Shown: positions 46,188 through 57,683 of the stretch, piece after piece
Layout: every line of letters starts with the position of its first letter
Position numbering within the stretch: position 1 is the stretch's first letter
NCBI GenBank assembly: GCA_029891385.1
Contig: CM057227.1
Coordinates: 57,413,567 to 57,477,566 of the forward strand
From: Erythroxylum novogranatense
Lineage: Eukaryota > Streptophyta > Magnoliopsida > Malpighiales > Erythroxylaceae
Length of the DNA: 64,000 bases
Direction of reading: 5' to 3'
Notes under the pieces: model-generated
Database searches by the model: none
What the model saw: only the letters and a program-made list of their open reading frames with translations
Told to the model about the DNA's origin: nothing
Position numbers and translations under genes: made by a program

Positions 46188-47887
46188 TATATGTATGTAT
46201 GCACAAGTGAGACGTTACAGAAAGAAAGATAGGAATTATAACTAATCAAATGTAGCTGAAGGTGATGAGACAAATGAGTTGAGATTTGAGAGTTTAATGG
46301 AATCATTTTGGTAGTTGAATGGTTATGCTGAGAACATTCCAAGTTTGCACAGTGCAAAATTTCAAATCTTCCGTAAGGAAAAAATTCATAGTTTAACTTT
46401 AGGGCAAAATTTGGATTGATCTAGGATGAATTTGAAAAGTAGTCTTTATGGAATTTGTAACTTGTCTTTCTAGCTTTCCAACGCTATACAGTATGAAATT
46501 TTTGAATATCGGAGTCAAAAGTTATGGTCCTTATAAGTGGAGATGCTTAGGAGTATAGGGCATATCGTCTAGTGATGACGTGTCATCTAGTAAGGACGCA
46601 TCGTCTAGTGAGGACGTATCGTCTAGTGAGGATGTTTCATCTGGTGAGAAAATATCATCTGTTGTGGATGCTTCACCTGGTGAGAACGTGTCGTCTGGTT
46701 AGGATGCTTCGTTTGGTGAGGACGTTTTGTCTGGCGTGACGTCATATCGTCTAGTGATGACGTCATATCATCTGGTGCACTATTTATCTGATCCTATCGT
46801 CTAGTCCCATTTTTGACCCTGTAGATGATATAATTTTTTCTTTGAGATCTGCATAAAAGTTGTATATATTGAAGTCCTCTTTCAAACCATCAAAGACCAC
46901 CTCAATCCGAGTTCTCTAGAGAAAGTTATGACCATTTTTCCAATTCGTCTAACCCTTCGTCTGGGTTCATCTGATCCTTTCGTCTGGTCACATTTTTGAC
47001 CTTGTAGACGATTGAATTTGTCTTCAAGATCTGAATGAAACTTGTAGATCCTGAAGTCCTCTTCAAACCATCCAAATAACACCTTAATCTGATGTCTCTA
47101 GAGAAAGCTATGCCAATTGCAAGATATCTTTTGTGTATTGTTCATAACCTTCTTCTGATCATTGTTCATCTTGTATTGTTTGGTCCAATTCCGACCCTTT
47201 AGACGACAAAATCTCACTTCAATTTCTTTATAAAAGATGTAGATATTGAAGTCCTCTTTCTATCCCTTTAAGAATGACCTTGATCTGATATCTATAAAGT
47301 AAGTTATGCAAATTTTCCCAAAATAGGTTCAAAATGATTGAGGACGGAACCTTGTTTGATTTCCTTCGGCCAATCTTTGTTATCCGACCTCAAAATGAAG
47401 TGATTCTTGAAGGAATATATCCCAACACACATTGTGCTATCTCTCCATAAAAATTGTTAGCATTCTAAATTGATTGGAAAAAGGTTTTGATTAAAGGAAA
47501 GTAAACGAATTTTTTGGAATAGTATGAGCTGATGTTATTTTACTGAACATGCTTCGGCATTTTGAATATGTCTGGATCTATAGGTTTTGAACCGAGATGA
47601 TTTCTAATGTGGAGTAAACTGGAGGCGTAGGTTTACAAATTATATGAAGAGGTTGAATTCTAATTCAGCCTCTAAGATGTCCAATATCTGGATGGAAGTT
47701 GAGTATATAATATTTGCTTCAGTATAAGAATGATTCGAAAAATAGGGCCCGATGCTTACGGTATCAGAGAATGAAAATAAACCGAGGATGACTAATTTGG
47801 GTTAATTGGAATGACCCACCTTTGATAACAAGTTAACACACTCATTTTACGACTCAAAATGTTGGGCTTCGAAATTGGGGTCCAACA
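46188..47887 (+). mobile_element. Gypsy-type LTR (family 3), second copy, truncated at left
   Basis: From 46190 it matches 41755 onward (GACGTTAC versus GATGTTACGGAAAG) through to the LTR end TCCAACA at 47887. The left part of the LTR (equivalent to 40200-41750) is missing; its place is taken by the pogo end. Confidence 0.75.
46559..46790. repeat. Minisatellite in the family-3 LTR, copy 2
   Basis: Same 15-base unit as 42114-42300, with a different number and order of variants. Confidence 0.85.
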
Positions 47888-47891
47888 GTTG

Positions 47892-48862
47892 TGGTATCAA
47901 AGCCAGGTTTTGGATCTCACATGGGCATTTTTGGAAATATGTATCAAGTTACATGTATTTGACATGTTTTAACATGCAACAGCAATTGATCCTTAGTTTA
48001 AGACGCATGTGTATGAGTTACATGCATGAGTAATTGTTAAGAGTTTGACTTGATAGAAATAATAAGAAGAGAATGATGATCTGGCAGAATGTAAGAAAAT
48101 AAAAAGTTTTTAAAGGTTTTAAAATAAGGAATATTATGTAGTCCGATATGATGGACATAGATTCAGTATTTATGATTATGTTAGTGAATATGGTGACGAA
48201 ATTTTATTGTGGATAATTAGAAATAGGAAATAATTCCTGGTTAAATATGACAGATAATGAGTCAATGTATTTGTATTGGTGGAATTGAATATGACCTCAA
48301 TATTGTATTGTGAAGGTGTACCCTGAATGTGATATGGATGCAAATATATTAGCATGGATTATTTGAGGAAAATAGGGAGACAAGTAGAAATGATGAGATT
48401 AAAGTGTACAAGTAGAATGTAAGGAAACATAAATTGCTATGATCTTAAGAAGATGAAATTGGAACCTAAGTGGTTGTTTGATTAATATGACAAGAGTTAT
48501 GATCCTCCATAAGAATGTGTTAGTGGAATTCATATCAGAATTTTATGATGATTATGCATCTATAATTTTGAATCAATGGCAAATATGCATATGTAAGATG
48601 CAATAAAGGATAATTTGAGGATGAGATGAATGATAGACATATATAGAAGTTTAAAAGGTTAAGTTGAATTGTTATTGTGAGTACATATCTAATAATGTGA
48701 TCACCATAACAAGTGAGAATATTTAGCACATACGTATTATATATGTGAAGATGATATAGGAAGTAACCTATGACTTAATGGATATTTGTTAGTCAGAGTT
48801 CCCATAGTTTAAATTCTAAGAGAAACTAGAGTAACGCATGAAAGTGCTTATAATGATCAATC
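47892..48862 (+). other. Primer-binding site and non-coding interior of family 3
   Basis: TGGTATCAAAGCC (47892-47904) is followed by about 960 bases with no gag or pol motif in any frame. A stretch near 48508-48680 aligns by eye with 62350-62530 in the long-LTR element. It contains CATAAGAATGTGT, TTTATGATGATTA and a GATGAGATGAATGATAGAC-type segment, each with a counterpart there. No polypurine tract is seen at the right end. Confidence 0.6.
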
Positions 48863-49237
48863 TGTTGGAATAGTATGAATTGATGTTATTTTATTGAACA
48901 TGCTTTGGCATTTTGAATATATCTGGATCTATGGGGTTCCAATCGAGATGATTTCTAATGTAGAGTAAACTAGAGATGTAGGTTTAAAAATTATATGAAG
49001 AGGTCTAATTCTAATTCAACCTCTAAGATGTTCAATATCTAGATGGAAATTGAGCATAGAATATTTGCTTCAGTATAAGAATGATTCGAAAAATAGGGTC
49101 TGACGCTTACGGTATTAAAGAATGAAAATGAACCGAGGATGACTAATGAGGGTTAATTGGAATAACGATACATGATAACAAGTACAAACATTCATTTTAC
49201 GACTCCGAATGTTGGATTCTGAAATTGGGGTCCAACA
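48863..49237 (+). repeat. Third, partial family-3 LTR copy, 375 bp
   Basis: It starts TGTTGGAATAGTATGA and ends GGGGTCCAACA, matching the last 373 bases of the first copy (43042-43414). The base after it is not a primer-binding site, so it is a 3' LTR end or a solo fragment. No matching 5-bp flanks were found. Confidence 0.65.
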
Positions 49238-51399
49238 TTGACATTAAACTCATAATTTACAAGTTTCCTTTTTCCATTTTTCATTTTCCTTAAACAATAA
49301 ACAGTGGTGACAATAATTTTTTTTTTCTGAAAATAAATAGTGGTGACATACGTTGCCTCTTAAATCACTTTTAAAATAAATAGTGGTGACATTATTGTTG
49401 TAATGAATTTTCTTACTCAACACAGCACACCAATAGATCCTTTAGCATAAAGTATGCTAGGCTCAAAGCCACAGAGCTAGTTCAGCATCGCTTACCTGCG
49501 AATGGTTAACCACTATTTATGGAGTTGGTTATGCATCGCTTACTTGTAATAGGTCAACCGCTATAGACTGGTAGTTACGGAGCTGGTTCTGCATCACTTA
49601 CCGATAATAAGTCATGAAGCTGGTTCTACATCGCTTACCCGTGATTGGTTAACCACTATTTAGGGAGTTGGTTCTACATCGTTTACCCATAAAAGGTTAA
49701 CCACTATAAATATATTGATATAATAATATGTATAAAGCTTACTGGTGTACCATAGGCAAAAGCAATTCTTATATTTACAACTTACCTTATTTTTTAAACC
49801 AAGTATGGGAGTATTTATAATTAAATTATTTCAATGTAACTCCCAATTATATAAAATTTAACTTTCAATTTAAAACTCATATATTGCTAAAGTATATACT
49901 TATGCTAGCAATATTCACTTGTAAAATGTCATTTGTATAAAACTCAGTTTAAATATTCATTTCATAATCAAATGAAGATCATTTCCATAAAGTCAATTTA
50001 AAGAACACTCACTTGTCATCAATTCTTTTACAAAGAATTAATTCATATCAAACAGTTAAAATACACTCATTATTTTGCAAACTTACCATCAAGCACACTC
50101 ACGCATTCGATGCCTCTCCCTTACCTACAGAAAAATGCATTTTACTTAGGCATTTGTTTCCAAATTAGTGAATAAGGCATTAAAACTATATATTCGGTTC
50201 AACCGAATTCAACATTTGTATCTAATCATGTAACAAGCATGCTAATCATATTTCTGCTTACTTCTGTAAAGTAACCTATTGGTCACCATTTTCAAATCTA
50301 ACTTCAAAAGTCACTTAAATACCATATTTTATCCATTCTAACTTACCAATTCCTTCAAAACACAATCTCACCCAATTTAATTCACTATATCTTAATCATG
50401 CATGATGAGTCACAGTTATTACCCATGTCTAGAATCCATACCTCCACTTATTCCTTAATTTTCATATAGTAAATGTTAAAATTAGGTTTTGAAGCCTTCT
50501 AGCTATTCATTACTTTATGTCTCTAGTTTCTATATCATCAGAAATCATGCCATTTAAACTTATAAATCATGAAAAATGTATCAAATATCATAACCTGTTT
50601 AAACACAAGGGTAGTATCAGGTTACCATTCTAAATCTCAAATTTCAATATCATTTATCCCTAATTAGGTCCAGGTTTCTTCTAGAGATTTTATTAATATT
50701 TCTTAGGATTTAGCTCTAATTTAAAAAACCCAATTTGGAGGTCTGTAGGTCGAGTTATGGCCAAAACATTGATACTAGGTCAAGTTAATCTAAGACAGAA
50801 TCTCACTACACATTTCTCTCTTGTCATATTCAACTAATTCTATGCAAATGATACACTCATATTTTCATATATGTTTAGGACTTAATTCAAAGTCATTTAC
50901 ATTTATTTTATGTTCATATATGGTTGGTTTATCATGTTTTAGCATTATTCGAGGTTCGTTGATGCAAAATGCATAAATGAAATAAATAGACTCGAATCGC
51001 ATTATTTTTTGAGTTTCTGACAGACTTGACCTCTAATCATTGTAGGATTTTTATCTCAATATTGGTTTAGCAAACAATTCTGAAATTTCATACTTAAATT
51101 CTTGACTCATTGAGGGATTGTTTGGGACCAATTGTAGATTTTTCTGAGCTGGAATTCAGGAGAAATAAATTCACGAAATTTGCGTCAAATTTTGGAGCGC
51201 CAGAATGACCTATTGATGATGTTTTGATCATAAGTTTTGACTCAGATGGCAAAATCCCATGATTCAAGTCTCATATTGAATCTAACTCAAATACAAAGAT
51301 ACTGATAAAATTTAAGTTCCTAAATCTTCACCATTTATTTTTTATGCACTGTCAAATTTGACCTTGAAAAATATATTCCAAACAGCCAAGGATCAACAT
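49238..51399 (-). mobile_element. Probable gypsy-type LTR DNA, minus strand
   Basis: No coding sequence. On the minus strand several phrases (for example AGTCAAAACTTATGATC near 51240 and the array at 49470-49725) resemble the other gypsy-type LTRs of this window. Boundaries were not found. Confidence 0.35.
49470..49725. repeat. Minisatellite of about 50-bp units
   Basis: About five units share GAGCTGGTTCTGCATCGCTT, then ACC, AATGGTTAACCACTAT and a spacer. They begin near 49477, 49525, 49581, 49616 and 49666, with lengths from about 36 to 58 bases. Confidence 0.85.
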
Positions 51400-53180
51400 C
51401 AACCCCCACTTTTTAATTATTTCAGCCCATGTATAGCTCACTCTCTGCTCCAAAAATAGCCCCCACTTCATGCCACTACTCAACACTTGCCTATAGCCTC
51501 CAACACCAACAAAGTCGCCTGCATTTTATTCACGCTAGCAGCCTTCGTTGAAGCTTAAAAGAAATAGCCTTTTCTGAAGTCCAACAAGCATGCTGCTAAC
51601 CTTCCTATCAACTCCACTCTTCACGCAAGCCGTCCTTCACACCACTCCCATCCACATAAGCTTCTTCCTTGACTTTCCAGCAACAAACTAGCCCCCATAT
51701 TGAAAAGAGAACCCACACATCCACTAGCCAAGAAAAACAACCACACAATTCATTCACGTAACTCACAATCCAACCTCCACTCACACGTTAATCCACTTCA
51801 TTCACAACACCACATAGCTTCCACCTACTACTGCAAGCTACATAAAATTCCTCTACATTCACGCACAAGACACCACCACTTCACCAGCGCTGCAATCAAT
51901 TTTTCAATTTCACTCATCAAAGCAACACACATCCAAGAAACATATACAGCCCTGCAGCATCTCACTCACGCAAGCCTTCATCACCAACTCTCCATAAACA
52001 CAACACCTAAAAAGCAAGGCCACACCCAAGCCTTGAAACCAACACCTCCAATCGCCATTCCACCAAGAAGCCTCCACACAACCCTCCACCGACACAACAT
52101 CTCACTCACAGAACTCACCACACACGGCATCAACTCTTCACACTCACCAGGGCATTCACGGACAACCATCCACTTGAAACCTCCATTTTTTATTTCACGC
52201 ACATCAATCTTCCACAAGACACAACTCTTCACACAAAAAGCAGCGTCTTCATGCAATCAACTATATAAGGAATTGGGAAAGCATTTTTATTTTGCTGCAT
52301 ATTTGAAGCTTTGTTTTTTATTTATTTTTATTCCTTCATGAGTTTGCCTAACGTTTATATTTGTGGACTGCTTGACATGATGATTTGTGGCTAAAACCTT
52401 AATTTCTCTTAGGCATTTGATATTTTGGTTGATGCTTTAATATTAAATTTTGCTAGAATCCATGACTGAATATTCATATGCTTGTTGATTTTTCCTTATA
52501 TTTATTTGTTATTCCTTTAGATTGTTAGAAATTGGCTTGGTATAAATCCGCCTTTGGAAAAAGGGAGTTTTTGCTATAAGATTAAAGGAAATTTTGACTA
52601 ATATTTTCTTGTAAGTTGGGACGCCCAAGAAACTTAGGAGGTGATAATTAAAGGTTTGTGTCTTAAGAAACTTTAGGAAAAACTTTAGTAAGGGATTATT
52701 AAGTGACGTCTAGAGTTGACAGATTAATTCATCTTTGAGAAAAGTGGATTAATTATTCTTAAAATTTACCTACAAGGGTAGAATATTTCAGTTGTGGAAA
52801 ATAGCTAATTTAATATTAAAGTCGACAAAAATATCATTCCCTAAGAGAAAGTCATTCCTCTTTTCCATTAAAACTTTTAATTAGCAAATTGTTGTAATCT
52901 TTTCTTAATTAGTTACTACACAAATTTGTCATATTCATAGTTATTTTGGTCGCATTAAATTGGATAGTTGTTAAGAAATTTATTTAAATTAATTTTGTTT
53001 TTGTATTTTTAATTTTTTTTTCTTTACATTAATTTTAATTTTCCAAATTTTCATCCAACCCAATTTCAAATATCGTTAGCTAGCGTAGAATTAAACTTTC
53101 TCATAATTTCTGTGGACACGACTAGGTTCTTACCGATTTATTACTCACTTCGACAACCGTGCACTTGCGGTTCACGAACA
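51400..53180 (+). mobile_element. Athila-like 5' LTR (left end uncertain)
   Basis: The right end, TTCACGAACA, lies just before a primer-binding site of the Athila kind. Near 52261 CTATATAAGG is the likely TATA box. The part before it (51400-52260) is extremely rich in A and C and poor in G on this strand. That creates a long open frame with no protein features. The left boundary was not identified. Confidence 0.6.
52261..52270 (+). promoter_or_regulatory. TATA box in the Athila-like LTR
   Basis: CTATATAAGG separates the AC-rich upstream part from an AT-rich transcribed part. Confidence 0.55.
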
Positions 53181-53186
53181 AGTTTT

Positions 53187-53204
53187 TGGCGTCGTTGTCG
53201 GGGA
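53187..53204 (+). promoter_or_regulatory. Athila-type primer-binding site
   Basis: TGGCGTCGTTGTCGGGGA differs at two bases from TGGCGCCGTTGCCGGGGA, the sequence typical of Athila elements and complementary to a tRNA-Asp 3' end. Both changes are C to T. Confidence 0.8.
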
Positions 53205-53340
53205 TTAATGTTTAAATTTTTTTATTTCTATAGCTAGTTTGATATTTAATTGTTGGTTTTTTATCCGTAGAATAACTTATTTGTTTCTTTTTCTTTTTGC
53301 ATTTTCATTTTCCTGCGCAACTTGTGTGTAAAAGGATTGT

Positions 53341-53785
53341 ATGCCTCGAACCACTAGAGGGCAAGAAAGATAGTTTGATCCAGAGTTGGAAAGAACAGTA
53401 AAGTTAATTCGTCGGTAAAAGAAAATGGAACATTAAGCAGAAGAACTTTAGAGAATTCAAAGAGAGAGAGATGAAATGGCTCAAAGATTAACTCAGTTAG
53501 AGGCCAGATTTGGTATAGCTAACTTGACCGGAGAAAATGAAAGAGGAGATAACAGAAATGAATAGGAATAGTTACAACAATGTCCTATCAGGGAATACGT
53601 CCAGCCGACAGTAGTAGACAATTATCACGGTGTCCAAAGATCTAATGTTCGTGCTTAGAGCTTTCATATTTTGCCTGGACTCATCAATTTGGTTCAAACA
53701 AATCAATTTGGAGGGGCACCAATGGAGGATCCAAATGATCATCTTTCAACCTTCCAGGAATTATGTGACATGAAGTTAATCACAA
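53341..53785 (+). pseudogene. gag: Athila gag, N-terminal part
   Basis: The frame starts MPRTTRGQER and passes a charged helical stretch (RDEMAQRLTQLEARFG). It then reaches the Athila gag core LPGLINLVQTNQFGGAPMED (about 53672-53731) and HLSTFQELCD (about 53742-53771). At least five in-frame stops break it. The gene is cut near 53785, where a minus-strand copia LTR begins, so the rest of the Athila element lies beyond or is lost. Confidence 0.82.
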
Positions 53786-53789
53786 GTTA

Positions 53790-54365
53790 TTATACGATAT
53801 ACAAAGTGCACAAGAAGGGGGGTTGAATTGTGTATTCGAATTTTTAATACAATCCCCTTTTTTTTTAAAATACTTTCTCAAAACGATTTTTAAACAATAT
53901 TATGAAGTATTTATATCAGCAATAGAAACAAGAGTTAAGAGTTAAGAGTGAGAGTCGACACAGCAATTTAATATTGGTTCACCCCAAACCGTGGGCTATG
54001 TCCAGTCCTTAGAATCCCTTCTGAGAATTTACTATACTTTACAAAAGTACAAGTATTCTTTTCACCGAGCCTCTTCAGGTCTCGTGCAACAAGTATTCTT
54101 TATATCACTTAGCCTCTTCAGGCTCTCAGCTATTCTTCTTCCTTACAGAAAGATATTGTGAGCTTTGTTACAGAAAATATAACTCTCGTGTTTTTGCACA
54201 AATACAGTATTTAGCTTTTGAATATTACTAACAAAATCACTAACTCTTTCAGTCTTTGATTTCGACTCATATTTATAGTCTTCATCTTCAACTGCTTCTT
54301 TCTTCTTGATTCTTGATCTTTAAAGAAACGATTATTTAGTTGAGTTCTGTAACTAACTCAAACTG
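53790..54365 (-). mobile_element. Sirevirus-like copia 3' LTR, minus strand (approximate)
   Basis: On the minus strand this region follows the env-like ORF and ends in ACACAATTCAACCCCCC and CTTGTGCA, the form of many sirevirus-type LTR ends. It also contains GCCCACGGTTTGGGGTGAAC near 53975-54000. Exact LTR ends and flanking duplications were not resolved. Confidence 0.6.
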
Positions 54366-54369
54366 ATTT

Positions 54370-56652
54370 GATTCTTCTTCTTCAATTCCTTCGTCTCATA
54401 TTCGGCTTCGCTTCATCTCATATTGCTTCCGTCTCATTTTGGCTTTCACTTTTGTCTCATTTTGCCTTTGCTTCTGTCTCATTTCCTTTTGTCTCATTTT
54501 CCCTTTGCTTCCTTCTCATTTTCCTTTTGTCTCATTTTCCTTCTCATCAACTTTCTCTTCAATATCTTCATCAGGCTTCTGTTGTACGACTTCAACACCA
54601 CCAGTCATAGTATATGCATTTGAAGATATAACATCTGGTTCAATTATTGTAATGATAGGAGGTTGAACAGATAGGCTAGGTTTTGGAAGATCAAGATCAT
54701 CAGAGCCAGTTAGTCCTGGAACTTGTCTTCCCAATAGGTGTAGAACATCACCAAATGAAGACACAATTGATAAAGGTCTAATGTGCGTAATGAGATACAC
54801 AAGGGACTCTACTGAGTAGCTTCGATCTCCAATTTTAATGGATTTGTACGGGCCTTATGAAAGTCTTCCACCTACTTGGAAAGAATCTTCAATGGTTTGT
54901 TGACCATAATTACTTCCTGACGCCATTGAAATAAAGTGGGTATAGGTTCCAGTCTGCTAGACCGCATGGCATGCTTCATCAATATTTCTTACTTCAGCTT
55001 CAATCTGTTCATCTGTCAGATCATTTATCCTTTCAAGATACATTTTCTTCTTCCCTTTAGCCTTATTGCGAACAATGAAAGGTCGAGGTTTGATATCAGG
55101 CACAACCTTGATCATAGTTTTCCTTGTGATTGGAAAAATAGTGTACTTCTGCTTTGTCATCTGTGTGGGGTATGTTCTGGTTCCTTCATCCTTCAGAACA
55201 TTACACATACTTTTCTCGTCCTCACTCAACAGAAGCACGATACTACTATTTACCAGTATAGGTTGAAATTGTACCTTGACTGACCTTTTTGGGATTTCTC
55301 TGATTATTATTGAATTACTACTCCTGACAGGTTGAATTTCTTCAAAAATCTTAACTCTCAAGTCTTTTTTCATATAAGTCAAGAAGTATTGACTTGTGCT
55401 AGAATGCGTTCCACTGTCTTTTTCTTCTTCTGAACACCAATAGGAGTGCTCTTCTCAATACTGATTTTCTCCTTTTTATTCTCCTTAATCAGTCTGGAAG
55501 TCTGCTGAGGTTGAGGTTTTACTTTCTCAAACTCCAATTTCTTCTTTATTTCAGTCACTTTAGCCAATTTTGGTGATTCTTCTCTCAAAATTGAAATTAA
55601 GGACCTGGTTGCCTGAGATGTTGTCTTCTCAGAGTTTTCACTATAAGTCAACTCTTTCCTTTTCTTTTCTTCTTGTTGACGCAAGGTTCGAATTCTAAGT
55701 GACCTTTTTGCTTGTTTCGCCTTCTCCGAAAGTAGCATATCCCCTTTTCTTTTCAGGGTTACTGTCTCCTTTTGTTGCACCTGGTTTCCTTCTTTAAGAG
55801 ATATCATCTTTTCCATTGATTGTCCTGACGATTCCTTTTCTCCTTCTGCAAGTATCCTCTCAACAGATTGAGATTTTGATTTTGTTGAGGGAGATTCTTT
55901 TTTAGCACGCTCCCCCTCAATCCTGGCTTTCTTTTTAGAATCAGCTTCTACTCTCTCCAGATTCTTCAAGCCCATTTTAATAATTGTTGTAGAATTGATG
56001 ACACTTTTGATATTTATCTTCATCCTGTTTCCCTTTTCCAGACGTACTCCAAAGTCTTTGAATATGCTTGTTAGTATCATTCCGTATGGTAGAGCAGTCG
56101 AGTCTTTCTTAGACTTTACCATATAATGAAAGATAAGGAATGGTAGATTGATAGGCTGATGATTTAGTAGATGAAATAGGCATTGTTCATCTAGCATTGT
56201 TACCAAATGCCTTGACCTTCTTCTCGGCAGTATACAATGAAAAAGAAGTGAGTGTAATACCTTAGCCTTTCAAACAAGATTGGACGCCTTCTTTTCCCTT
56301 GGATCATTGCCTCCATATAACTGCCAATTGATCTGGGTTTCCTTCATGCTAGCTTGTGTCATCCATCTAGCTTTGTTTGTGAGATTCTCTCCTTCAAATG
56401 GACACTCCGTGACCTTCTCAATCATCTTCATGGTCACAATAATTGACAAGTTATCCACTGAAGATACAAGAATATCGGCTATCAAATCCATGTTCTTCCA
56501 TAAATCCTAAACTTCATTCATGTAGACTGACTCTCGAATTTAAAAGAAATGCCTCCATTCGGTTGCTACAATCTTCGGTTCAATATCCATATTGTCCTGC
56601 TTCAGGGATTCAAAGTTAACAAGTCTTCCGCTTGTCATGGCTGCCTCCATTT
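54370..56652 (-). pseudogene. Sirevirus-type env-like ORF downstream of pol
   Basis: Read on the minus strand from about 56652, the frame includes EPKIVATEWRHFF near 56580 and VLHSLLFHCILPRRRSRH near 56250-56200. INLPFLIFHYMVKSK and LPYGMILTSIFKDFGVRLEK follow near 56145-56030. The last two match the conserved segment of the extra ORF that plant sireviruses and relatives carry after pol, often called env-like. A long Lys/Glu/Ser-rich tail follows and ends in repeated EMRQK-like units (54390-54560). No transmembrane segment or signal peptide is evident. Stops near 56540, 56510, 56268 and 54865 break it. The role of such ORFs is not established. Confidence 0.72.
54390..54560. repeat. Short repeats in the env-like tail
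   Basis: GTCTCATTTT followed by CCTTTTGCTTC-type words recurs about seven times with spacing of roughly 15-25 bases. It encodes the Lys/Glu-rich repeated tail on the minus strand. Confidence 0.7.
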
Positions 56653-56940
56653 CTTATAGTTAACAACGAACTAAGAACATAGAAGTTTTTCAAAGCAGTG
56701 AAGTCAGTTTGTGAGGTTGAGAGTGTGAGCAAGGAAAGTTTGAAATCCAAACAGAGTAATGAAAGGTTTTTGTTGAGGAATCTCTAAAGGTTGATTGTTA
56801 GAGTATATCATGAGTATTCTAGAATAGGTGGTGTTATCAAGGTTATGAGAAATCTTCCCTCCAAAACTTTCTTCTAACGGATGTTATCAGCTGTAACTTA
56901 TGGTTACGGTTACAGTTAACTCTTTCAACCTTTTCATCTG
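56653..56940. other. Spacer between sirevirus-like pol and the env-like ORF
   Basis: No gene. AT-rich sequence, as expected between the two ORFs. Confidence 0.5.
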
Positions 56941-56942
56941 GG

Positions 56943-57683
56943 TCATGATGTGTCAGACGATTGATTGCTTAACATCACCATGTTAAGGTTTTGCCTGATT
57001 TCTCTGAATCTTTCTTCACTTGATGGCTTAGTGAAGATTTCTGCCCACTGATGGTTCGTCTCAACAAACTGAAGACTCATGATCTTCCTCTGAACGTAGT
57101 ATCGTAAAAAATGATGTCTGACTTCGATATGTTTAACTCCCAAATGTTGTATGGGATTCTTCAACAAATTGACGACACTTGTGTTGTCACAGTAGATAGG
57201 GATTTCTTCTTCTTATACTGCGTAGTCTTCTAGCTGGTACTTAATCCACAACATTTGTGAACAACTTGCAGCTAACATATACTCGGCTTCTGCTGTTGAT
57301 AGAGCAATTGAGCTTTGCCTCTTACTTGACCACGAAACTAGGTTATTGCCAAGAAAGTGACATCCTCCACTTGTACTTTTTCTATCAATCCTATCTTTGG
57401 CATAATCCGCATCACAATAGCCAATTAATCTGAAATCTTTACCTTTGTTATACATTAAACAAAGATCAGTAGTACCTGATAGATATCTCAAAATTCTTTT
57501 AACAAAAATATAATGAGATTCTCTAGGATCTTCCTGAAATCTTGCACATAAAGAAACACGAAATAAAATGTCAGGTCTGCTTGCTGTAAGGTAAAGTAAG
57601 GAACCAATGATCCCTCTATACAGAGTTTGATCAATCTTCTTGCCAGTTTCTTCCTTGGATAAATGGTTTGAAGGATGCATTGG
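56943..57683 (-). pseudogene. pol: Ty1/copia RT end and RNase H, minus strand
   Basis: On the minus strand the frame reads YRGIIGSLLYLTASRPDILF near 57621 and LIGYCDADYAKDRIDRKSTS near 57428-57370. RNase H follows with SIALSTAEAEYMLAASCSQM near 57302-57243 and NPIQHLGVKHIEVRHHFLRY near 57160-57100, ending EIFTKPSSEERFREIR. It continues in one frame through a single stop near 57210 (after EDYAV). The gene is cut at 57683 by the long-LTR element, so the rest of pol should lie to the right of the window, if present. Confidence 0.9.

Noticed and set aside
48863..49237. TRIM element (short LTRs at 47513 and 48863 with a ~970-base interior)
   Set aside because: The upstream LTR sequence continues unchanged for over 1.3 kb in two copies, so the short unit is more likely a piece of a long LTR; no matching 5-bp flanks were found.
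51700..52341. 213-codon open frame as a host gene
   Set aside because: The residues are almost all His, Thr, Ser, Leu, Pro and Asn from an A+C-rich tract; there is no domain, and it lies in an LTR upstream of its TATA box.
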